From positions 6,820 to 70,819 of the forward strand of contig CAJTXX010000006.1 in NCBI GenBank assembly GCA_910584145.1: 64,000 nucleotides of DNA. Direction: 5' to 3'. This stretch comes from an uncultured Eggerthellaceae bacterium (GTDB lineage: Bacteria; Actinomycetota; Coriobacteriia; Coriobacteriales; Eggerthellaceae). Position 1 is the stretch's first letter. Every line of letters begins with the position of its first letter. Positions 25,072 through 33,400 of the stretch are shown here, one piece after another. The notes under the pieces are model-generated. The model was given only the letters and a program-made list of their open reading frames with translations. It searched no databases and was not told the DNA's origin. Position numbers and translations under genes: made by a program.

Positions 25072-28000
25072 ATGGGAAGCATGGGGAAGTTGGCGAAGAG
25101 GGCGCGCACGCTGTTGGCAGCGGTGCTGGCGGCGGCCCTTGCGATGGCGCTCGTGCCGGGCACGGGTATGGCTGCGAGCGCGAGCGTCGAAGGGCCGGCC
25201 GCATTCGATGCGCGCACCGGGCAGCAGACCACGAGCGTGTACGTGAAGGCGCGCACCGAGCTGTTCGACATAGCCGACCATACGAAGGTGGCGACCGAGG
25301 CCGATCTGGGCGCGGGCATCTGGGTGCAGGTGGCCAATGGCGCTGCGCCGTTCACGCCCAGCTGGCATAGCGTGCAGGTGGATGACGACGGCAACGCCAT
25401 CGCGGGCACGGAGCGCGAGTGGGGTGCGGGCGAGCCTGCGGGTGCCGATGCGAGCGTGCTCTACCTGAAGCCCGCAGCGGCGCAGTTGCAGGCCGATTCC
25501 ACCTACCACTTCTGGTGCGAGGTGACCGATTCGTCGCAGCCGCCGCTCACGGCCAGCAACGAGGATGACCCCATCGTGGTGCTGAACGCGAAGGGCTACG
25601 GGCCGAACCCGAAGGAATGGTTCGACTACGCAGAGGGCAGCGAACCGAAGCCCGATCACTGGACCTGGCGCGTGGAGGGCGGCATGGTGGATGATGCCGG
25701 GCAGCCGAATGGCGTGGACGGCAAGATAGCGAACCCCACCATCTTGTCCGGCAGCGTGCTGGGTGAAGGTGTGGCTGCCGATCGCTTCGCCGATGCGGCT
25801 GCTGCGGCCGACCGGCGCGTCGATGTCGCTTACAACCTCGCGTTGACGAATGCTCCTGCCGGCAAGGATGCCTTCGTGGGCACGCTGCTCGTGAAGCTGG
25901 ATGTTACCGATCTGCTGGCGGGTGAGGGCGCACCGTCGCCCGACGAGCTGGGCTTGCTGTGGCTGAACCCCTATGAGCCGGGTGGCGTCCTGGTGCCCAT
26001 CACCGCTGCTGCTCCCTACCAGATGGCCATATCGACAGAAGACGGCCGCACTATCGTGTCGTTCCGGTTCCCGGCTGGCAGCGCTGGGCAGTCGGGCAGT
26101 TTCGGGTCGTTCGCGGTGACCTCTCCGGTGCCTCCGGAGCAGATGTGCACCGTGTCCATCAGCACGACGGGTGCCGGGTATGTGGACCCCTACGGCATCA
26201 TCGAGCGCCCGCGCGGCTCGCAGCCGCAAATACGGCTGTACCCTGAGTTCGGCAACGAAGCTGAGGTGGTGGCGCTCGGTGCTTCCGGCGAGGAGGTGGC
26301 AGCGCCTGGCACGCTGGCAGGCGACACCTTCACGCTCGACCCGCTCAGCGGCGATGTTGCTCTGCGCGTGAAGTTCACGCCGGTGGAGGTGCCCGACCCG
26401 GGCACCGAGGAGGCGTGGCGCACGTTGAAGCTCGTCGTGGGCGCGGCAGATGCCGATAGAGCGAGCTATGTGTATGTGGTGGGTGACGAAGGCTCGAAGG
26501 TGGCGGCGGGCGAGGAGAAGGCGGGCATCCGGGTGGATGCGTCTGAGCCTGTGACGCTGGGGTTCAACACCGCGCAGGGCTTCGCTGTCGGCACGGTGCG
26601 CATAGAGTACGCGCCGGATGACGTCATCGAGCTCACGTCGATCGAGGGCGCCTACAAGGAGCTGCCGGTGCTGCGGGCCGATGCGACGGTGACCGTCTCT
26701 TACCGGACGGCCGTGACCGACCCGGCGGTGCGCTCCTACGAGACGAGCGCCGTCGCCATCCCCGCGCGGGCAGCGGATGCTGCGGCATCCTCGGCGACGG
26801 GCAGCGCCGATACTGCGGTCACGTTCTCGGCTGTGCCGAAGCTGGGTTGGCAGCTCACAGGCGCGCAGGTGGTGTACGTGCTGCATCCGCAGGGCGGTGC
26901 TGCTGAGGAGTTGCGCGGGCGCAGCTATGCGCCCGACGAGCTGGATGCGGGCTCGCTCACTCTGTATGGCATAACCGCCGAGACGCGCGTGGAGTTCTCG
27001 TTCGACAAGATCGAGAAGAGCGTCTTCTTCCCCGATGCTGCCGGCATCCCTGGTGTGGCGCAGATATCGATGGAGGGCACGCGCTGGCTCGATATCGACT
27101 CCGATCTGGTCTTCACCATAACGCTCGAGGCGGGCTATACCATGCCGCCGTCGGGGCTGATGCTGATCGGGTCTGAGGGCGAAGGCGGTCTGGGGTGGCA
27201 GGGCTCGCCGGTGCAGAACGCCGACGGGACGACTACGTACCAGGTGCGCATCACGTTCGCCGATGTAGCCGACCTGGGCGATGGCGCGAAGCTGTCCATC
27301 ATGCCGAAGCGCCAGCCCACCGGTGGGGACGGGGAAGAGGAGGGCCCGTTCACCGTGACCACGCACGCAGGTGCGGGCGGGCGCATCACGGCTCCGACCA
27401 CGGAGGCTGCGGGGGCGACGGTGACCATCTGGTTCTTCCCCGACGAGGGCAAGGAGCTCGCGCGGGTGCTGATCGATGGCGTCAGCATAACCGACCCTGC
27501 GTTCGATATCAGCGAGGAGCTGTATGACCATACAGCTGATGAACGGCCGTTCATAACGCTGCGGGGACTCGCGGCCGACCATCTGGTAGAGGCGGTGTTC
27601 GCTGATGGCCCTGCGGGCGAGAAGCCGCCGTCGGTGATCATAAAGCCTGATCCCGGCGATCTGCCGATCGACCCGGATGCCGATCCCGACCGGCCGACAT
27701 ATGGCGAAGGCGATTCGAATGTGGAGGGCGGCACACCGGTTTACAAGGGCGAGACGCAGAGCTTCACCTACGTGCCCAGGGCGGGCTGGGAGTTCGACGG
27801 CGTGAAGGTGGATGGTGAGTTCATCTACTTCGACGGCGCGCATCTGAAGGATGACCCTGCGTTCGCCGATCACGAGCTGTTCGCGTGGGATGAGCAGCGC
27901 AGCTGCTACGTGTTCAAGGGCTCCGAGGGCGAGACGGTGGAGTTCGACCCGGCTACCGGCACGTTGACCTTCCGCAATGTGCAGAGCGCGCATACGTATC

Positions 28001-28947
28001 TGTTCGTGGCCACGCCGGTGCTCGATGTGGTGGTGAATGTCGATGCGACTGGCGGTATCGTGCATGCTAATGGTGCTATTGATGGCTCCACGAAATCGTT
28101 CACATGGAAGATGCGCAAGGGCCTGCCCATCTACATGATCCCCGACACCGCGCACAGTTATACGCTCGGGCAGGTGAGACTCGATGGGACGGTGGTGGCT
28201 GCGGAGGATATCCATACGGTGTCGGATGCCGATGTCTCTTCGCAGGGCACGCCTCCGCTGTCGGCTTTGGTGCGCGAGCTCACGCAGGCCGAGCAGGCGC
28301 ATGCGGCGGAACCGGTGGTGTACGCGTTCACCATCCCCAGCTCGTATCTGCGGGCGAAGCAGCCCGGTGAGACGGTGAGCGTGACGGTGCCGTTCGTGAA
28401 GAACGGCGGCCCGAACGGTGGCGATGGCGACGGCTCAGGTAACGGTGATGGGAACGGTTCGGGTGGTGTGGCACCGGGTATCTCGAACGGCTTCAACGGG
28501 GATGCTGTGGGAGATGGCAGCGCGCAGAATCCGGATGGCACGTTCACCATAACCGCAAAGGTGCGCAGCGGGCGTGGTGCGCTCGGCTGCGCGGGCGAGC
28601 AGCATGTGAGGCCCGGCGCCGATTGCACGGTGACGTTCAAACCTGCTGTGGGGTATCAGGTGGTGGCGCTGCATATCGATGGCACCCGCTATGCGTACAC
28701 GAACCGCACGTTCACGTTCCGCAACGTGCGGGCGGGACATACGGTGCAGGCCGAGTTCGCCGTCGTCGGTTACGCGGGTGATAACAGCACCATGCAGCGC
28801 GCGGTGAAGACGCTGCAAGCGCTCGCGCAGACAGGCGATCTGAACGCGCCGGCTGCGACGGCGCTGCTGGCGGTGGCATCCGGTGCGATGGGCGTGGCAG
28901 CCTTGGTGTGGAGCCGCCGCCGCGAGGAGGATGATCGCACTGCATAG
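25072..28947 (+). CDS. LAQTG-anchored multidomain surface protein S (copy 1)
   Basis: This 1291-residue protein has a signal peptide (residues ~1-36), an N-terminal region of about 360 residues homologous to 38744-42661, and a chain of ~90-residue beta domains with G-Y/G-W motifs like Flg_new/InlB repeats (for example CTVSISTTGAGYVDP and FTVTTHAGAGGRI). Next come a Gly/Asn/Asp-rich linker (~1115-1135), a last beta domain, LQALAQTGD (~1250), a hydrophobic helix and the tail SRRREEDD. The LAQTG motif with helix and basic tail is a complete sortase sorting signal of the LAxTG class. No sortase gene is in the window. The start ATG has AAAGGGAG upstream. It is the last gene of the P-M2-S operon. 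Probably a wall-linked stalk or adhesin. Confidence 0.85.
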   Translation: MGSMGKLAKRARTLLAAVLAAALAMALVPGTGMAASASVEGPAAFDARTGQQTTSVYVKARTELFDIADHTKVATEADLGAGIWVQVANGAAPFTPSWHSVQVDDDGNAIAGTEREWGAGEPAGADASVLYLKPAAAQLQADSTYHFWCEVTDSSQPPLTASNEDDPIVVLNAKGYGPNPKEWFDYAEGSEPKPDHWTWRVEGGMVDDAGQPNGVDGKIANPTILSGSVLGEGVAADRFADAAAAADRRVDVAYNLALTNAPAGKDAFVGTLLVKLDVTDLLAGEGAPSPDELGLLWLNPYEPGGVLVPITAAAPYQMAISTEDGRTIVSFRFPAGSAGQSGSFGSFAVTSPVPPEQMCTVSISTTGAGYVDPYGIIERPRGSQPQIRLYPEFGNEAEVVALGASGEEVAAPGTLAGDTFTLDPLSGDVALRVKFTPVEVPDPGTEEAWRTLKLVVGAADADRASYVYVVGDEGSKVAAGEEKAGIRVDASEPVTLGFNTAQGFAVGTVRIEYAPDDVIELTSIEGAYKELPVLRADATVTVSYRTAVTDPAVRSYETSAVAIPARAADAAASSATGSADTAVTFSAVPKLGWQLTGAQVVYVLHPQGGAAEELRGRSYAPDELDAGSLTLYGITAETRVEFSFDKIEKSVFFPDAAGIPGVAQISMEGTRWLDIDSDLVFTITLEAGYTMPPSGLMLIGSEGEGGLGWQGSPVQNADGTTTYQVRITFADVADLGDGAKLSIMPKRQPTGGDGEEEGPFTVTTHAGAGGRITAPTTEAAGATVTIWFFPDEGKELARVLIDGVSITDPAFDISEELYDHTADERPFITLRGLAADHLVEAVFADGPAGEKPPSVIIKPDPGDLPIDPDADPDRPTYGEGDSNVEGGTPVYKGETQSFTYVPRAGWEFDGVKVDGEFIYFDGAHLKDDPAFADHELFAWDEQRSCYVFKGSEGETVEFDPATGTLTFRNVQSAHTYLFVATPVLDVVVNVDATGGIVHANGAIDGSTKSFTWKMRKGLPIYMIPDTAHSYTLGQVRLDGTVVAAEDIHTVSDADVSSQGTPPLSALVRELTQAEQAHAAEPVVYAFTIPSSYLRAKQPGETVSVTVPFVKNGGPNGGDGDGSGNGDGNGSGGVAPGISNGFNGDAVGDGSAQNPDGTFTITAKVRSGRGALGCAGEQHVRPGADCTVTFKPAVGYQVVALHIDGTRYAYTNRTFTFRNVRAGHTVQAEFAVVGYAGDNSTMQRAVKTLQALAQTGDLNAPAATALLAVASGAMGVAALVWSRRREEDDRTA

Positions 28948-29301
28948 AGCAGCCTCGCTACGATGACCCTGCTGGCTAGACCGCCACGCCAACCGCGACA
29001 AGCGACACGACGGAACCCGGAGCGATACCTTCGGGTTCTGTTGCGTCGGCGGTGTTCTCGAGCGCTGCTCTGACGTGCAAGCTTTTGGTGAGGCTCGTGC
29101 TAGATTCTCGCAAGATCCGCAGTAGAGCCTTGCATGAGCGCGGAACGCGAAGGGGAAGGATGCGTGATCGATCCGCATCGCGCAAGGTGCTCAAAACGAG
29201 GGTGATCTGCTGTCGATCGATATCGCATCTAAGCCATCGGGGTGCAAGATGGGCTGGTTAGCATAGAGCGCAGCATCCGAACAGCAGGAAGGCGGCGGTC
29301 G
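28948..29301. other. 354-base intergenic region between cassette copy 1 and the Rpn gene
   Basis: Apart from the hairpin at 29013-29038, no gene, tRNA or repeat was recognised. The stretch from 29060 to 29300 probably contains the promoter of the nuclease gene, but no convincing -35/-10 pair was seen. Confidence 0.4.
29013..29043 (+). terminator. Probable terminator of cassette copy 1
   Basis: GAACCCGGAG pairs with CTTCGGGTTC (one mismatch) around CGATAC, 66 bases after the S gene stop, followed by a weak TGTTG tract. Confidence 0.5.
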
Positions 29302-30210
29302 ATGGCAGAAGCAGTGCTCCCCGATGATCAGTATGGCCTGACGATACGCAATCAGTACATGTTCAATCGCGTCATGACCGATGAGGACATCTGCAAGGAT
29401 TTTCTCGAGCGGGTCCTCGGCAAGGAGATAGACAGCCTAGAATACAAGAACAAAGAGCAATCGTTCGAACCGAAGCTGGGCTCACGGGGCGTGCGCCTCG
29501 ATCTGTTCGTCAAGGGGCAAGGCAAGATCTACGACATAGAGCTCCAAGTGCAGAGGAGAGGCGAGCTCGCCAAGCGATATCGCTATTATCAGGCGGCGAT
29601 AGATACCGAGATGCTCGGCAAAGGAGATGAGTTCGACGAGCTGCCCGAGAGCTACATCATCTTCATCTGCGATCACGACCCGTTCGAATACGGCCTTCCC
29701 GTGTACACGATAGAGCAGGTCTGCCTTGAGGAGCCTGCGGTGAGCATCGCCGCTGAGACTCACTGGGTGGCGCTCAATTGCAGAGCCTACGACAGAGCGC
29801 CGAGCAAGCCGCTCGCAGACTTCATGGAGTACCTCTCCGATGGTAAGATAAACGAGGACGATCCGCTCGTTACCTCTATGGCGCAGGCTGTGGAAGAGGC
29901 TAATGGAGACAGAAGGTGGGTGGGCAAGGTGTTCTCGGTCAGCACGATGGGAGAGGACATGGAGCGCGAACTGCGCATCTGGCGTCGCATGGGCCTTAAA
30001 GAAGGGCGCAAAGAAGGGCGCAAAGAGGGGCATAAGGAAGGGCTTGAAGAGGGCCTTATCGCGGGTCGCGTAGAGGGACTGAAGGAAGCGGATGCTCGCT
30101 ATAGCGCTCTGATCGAGAAGCTGTTCGCTGATGGGCGCATCGATGAGGTCCGCGAGGCCGCCGCCGATGCAGACCTCCGTCAGCGATTGTTCGAGGAATA
30201 TGGTCTGTAG
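29302..30210 (+). CDS. Rpn/PD-(D/E)XK nuclease family putative transposase
   Basis: This 302-residue protein belongs to the Rpn (recombination-promoting nuclease) family, also called PD-(D/E)XK transposase family. The N-terminal part has the typical DDQYGLTIRNQYMFNRVM start. The nuclease core has VRLDLFVKGQGKIYDIELQVQ, i.e. the D...ExQ form of the PD-(D/E)XK motif, followed by KRYRYYQAAID. The C-terminal part has GLKEGRKEGRKEGHKEG-type charged repeats, also characteristic. Rpn proteins are Holliday-junction or DNA nucleases that promote RecA-independent recombination in E. coli. The ATG at 29302 follows AGGAAGGCGG; an upstream ATG at 29242 lacks a Shine-Dalgarno and family similarity. It lies exactly between the two surface cassettes. 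Confidence 0.85.
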   Translation: MAEAVLPDDQYGLTIRNQYMFNRVMTDEDICKDFLERVLGKEIDSLEYKNKEQSFEPKLGSRGVRLDLFVKGQGKIYDIELQVQRRGELAKRYRYYQAAIDTEMLGKGDEFDELPESYIIFICDHDPFEYGLPVYTIEQVCLEEPAVSIAAETHWVALNCRAYDRAPSKPLADFMEYLSDGKINEDDPLVTSMAQAVEEANGDRRWVGKVFSVSTMGEDMERELRIWRRMGLKEGRKEGRKEGHKEGLEEGLIAGRVEGLKEADARYSALIEKLFADGRIDEVREAAADADLRQRLFEEYGL

Positions 30211-30305
30211 GGCTTGCGTGGCCTTTGGCTGATCGTAAAGAATAGGGTTCTCACCTCGGCATTCGTATGCTTGCGCTGTTCGGTCGGCGCGTATCTCCTG
30301 GGATC

Positions 30306-30438
30306 GGGATTTTTTGATGAATCTGTGAAGAGGGTTGTCTTTTTTGTTTTCTGGGTGTTAGGGTTGCGGCGTCAGAGATGACATCGGGAAAACAGAATTG
30401 GAGCCTCCGGGCTCCGGAAAAGCAAGGGACGGCTTTTC
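30306..30438 (+). promoter_or_regulatory. Conserved promoter and structured 5' leader of the giant adhesin (copy 2)
   Basis: This is the counterpart of 14059-14183, nearly identical from GATGAATCTGTG to the first hairpin. Promoter TTGTCT (30335-30340), 18-base spacer, TAGGGT (30359-30364). Hairpins: GTCA-GAGA-TGAC (30371-30382), GGAGCC-TCCG-GGCTCC (30400-30415) and GAAAAGC-AAGGGACG-GCTTTTC (30417-30438), with the ATG immediately after. Compared with copy 1, the GNRA loop changes from GCAA to GAGA. The second stem is completely different in sequence but still pairs, and the third gains one compensated A-T pair. Confidence 0.75.
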
Positions 30439-33400
30439 ATGAAAACGAAGAAGATGACCCTAGGGGGTCGTGCGCTCTGCGCTGCTTTGGCGCTGGCGCT
30501 CACCGCTGGGCTGGTGCCTGGCGAGGGACTCATGGCAACCGCATACGCTGCGCCGGAGGGCGCTGCCGAACAGGATGCGCTGCAGGTGCATTCCGAGGAC
30601 GTTGCGCTCGACCAGCTCGACGCCTCAGCAGAGGTCGCCGAGGAGCCGACGACCGATAGCGGAGCATCTGCGCCATCTGAGGCTCCGGCAGCGGGCGACG
30701 GCGATGGGGCTCCCGCGACGGCAGACGATGCCGCGGCGGATGCGGTCGCGCCGAAGCCGACAGTCGATCCTGAGGATATGCTGAGCATCCAGGTGAGCGT
30801 CGGCCGGGCTGAAGGCGCTGCTGGCGCCGCGATAGCCTATGGCGGCCTGGCATATGCCCTGAACGAGGACGGCGCCAGCGTCTCGCTCATCGGATGGACC
30901 GGCGCAGCCCCGAAAGGCGCGCTCGTCATACCGGCTCAGGTGAACGTGGGCCAGACCGAGTATCCGGTTACCGCTATCGCCGGCATCGCCGATGCGGCGA
31001 GCGCCGAGCCGGCGCCGGGCGTCACTGCGGTGAGCATCCCTGCGAGCGTCGAGCGCGTCGATGCAACGTTCTTCCAGCTATTCCCGAACGCTGCTGCCCT
31101 GACCGTGGACGCAGCGAATCCGGTTCTCCAAAGCTATAACGGCATGCTCTTCGATGAAGGGCTGACACGCCTTCTCCTCGTTCCGGAGGGGATGGAAGGT
31201 GCCGCCGTGCTCCCTGTTTCGATGGCGTCTGTCCCTGCTTGCGCATTTACCCGTTGCACCAAGCTCTCAGCCATCGAAGTTCCCGCGGGGGGCACGAGCG
31301 GCCGTTCTTTCTCCACCGAGAACGGTATCCTCTATACGGCTGACAAGGCCACCTTGCTGGCGGCGCCGGCAGGGCTGGGCGCCAGCGCGTCCATCGCAGC
31401 GGAATGTACGGCTATCGCTGCGGGCGCGTTCTGGGGCAATGAAGGCCTGGAGACGATCGTCAGCAGCGCTGGCATCGTCGAGATAACGAGCGGTGGTGCT
31501 AGCGCGGGTGCAGCATCTGCTGAGGGCGGCGCCGATGCCGCCGCAGCTCCGGTGCCCGCGTTCAACGATGCGACCATCAGCAATGCGACGGTCTTCGCTT
31601 CCGAGCGCGCCGCATGGGAAGCTGCCGGTTTCACCCGCTTTGCCGAGGCGCCCGAGCCGGGTGCGGCGATAACGCCGGCTGAGGGCAGCGGATTCGCGTT
31701 CGAGCTGCTGGACAGCATGACGCTCGCCGTGCGCTGGCATGGCGGCGACCCGGCGCCGGCGGCGCTCGACATACCCGCGTACGGCATCATAGATGGCGTG
31801 CGCTATGCGGTCAGCACCATCGCTGAGAACGGCTTCGCGGGTCAGGAGGGCATCGCGGTGGTCGACATGCCGGCGAGCATCACAGCTATCGGCGCCGGCG
31901 CCTTCGAGGGCTGCGCGAACCTGCGGACGGTGCACCTCTCGGATGCCATCACCGCGCTTGAGGCCCGCACGTTCGCGGGCACGGCGCTGTGCTCTGTCGT
32001 GCTGCCCGCCAGCTTGCAGGCGGTGGCCCCCGAGGCCCTTGCGGGTCTGGCTGGAACCACCATCGTCGCGCGCACCGAGGTGGCCGAGGTGTCGAGTCAG
32101 GCGCTCGGCGACAGCTCCGATATCAGCATCTACGCGCCTCTATCGCAGGCGGGCAGCTCGGCGTGGCCTGCTGGCCTTCCCGCTGCGGGCAATCACGTGC
32201 TGCTCTTCGGCGTGGAGCTGGCGAGCCGCACGCTCACCCTGGAGCAAGGCCAGAGCGCGAACCTGTACGAGGATGGCATGCTGGCCGCTCCCGGCAGCAT
32301 CGAGGTGGGCTACACCTACAAGGCCAACCCCGTGAGCGTGGCCGACGATGGCACGATCACCGCCAAGATGCCCGGGAATGCGAGCGTGGGCGTCAATCTG
32401 TCTCTCACGGTGGAAGAAACGGTGGTGAATGCCATCCGCAGCGAGGAGGCGACGCTCGAGCAAGCGTCTTTCACCACCGCGAGCGCTGATGCGGCCGCAC
32501 CGGGGTCCCTCCAGACGATACAGCATACGGTGATGCTAGCATCGGCTGCCGTGCCGGTGTCGACGCTGGCAGCCGCAGCGAGCGATGCGTCGCCGCGCGC
32601 CACCACCTACATCCGCAATATGAAGGCGTATGGCGACGTCAATATCTGGCGCCAGACCGGCACCGATGGTGCATCGTATGGCGCTGCGGAGGAGCAGGGC
32701 AAGAACGGCTATGTCCCGTACCTCCAAGTGCAAAAGATCACCTTCAGCGGGGGAAGCGTCGTGCTGGAAGGGCTGTATGCTCCGCCCGAAACCTCGACCT
32801 CATCGGGCGCGAAGCGGTATTACAAGCTCGGTGTCAATAAAAACTGCAACGGCGTGAGCAATGTATGGTATCGCCTTGGGGATGGCATCGCGCAGTCCGT
32901 CAAGTCGGGGACAAGCGCTACGGTTACTGGAGCGACCGATATCAAGCTCTACCTGAACTACACAGCTGCTGGGGCCGGGGTGTCCCCTTTGAACAACACC
33001 AAGGTGTATGGCGGCTCCAATCGCCTTTATCGTAGTGGAGATCGCGGTCTCGGCTTCGGCGCGAAGGGCGAGCTGCAAACAGCGAGCGCCGCATCGGCTT
33101 ATGTCCCTTTCCTTAAAGTGATGAAGATCGAGTTCAGGTCGGGTAGCGTCTTCCTCGAAGGTTACTACACTTCGTCGGACTCGCCCAAAGGCGAACGGCG
33201 TGTCTATAAGCTCGGCGCGGATGAAGCGTGCGTCGGCATCAAGACGGCTTGGTATCGCATCGGTAATGGGGTCTGGCGGTCGATCGCATCCGGTGGCGTG
33301 GTCGATACGGCGGGCGCCACGAGCATATCGCTCTATCTCAACTGGACGAATGTTGAAGCGGGTGTCAGCAATACTAAGCGCAACGCGAACTTCCGCAGCG

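Noticed and set aside
24208..28302. Very long open frame on the minus strand opposite the S gene
   Set aside because: It is a shadow of the high-GC plus-strand gene: Arg/His/Ala-rich translation, no Shine-Dalgarno, no recognisable domain, and a convincing gene with signal peptide and sorting signal on the other strand. The same applies to long minus-strand frames opposite 38744-42661 and 43582-48486 and a plus-strand frame opposite cydD.
28948..29301. tRNA-like fold in the intergenic gap
   Set aside because: No cloverleaf with TTC-type T-loop or acceptor pairing could be made; only a terminator-like hairpin is present.
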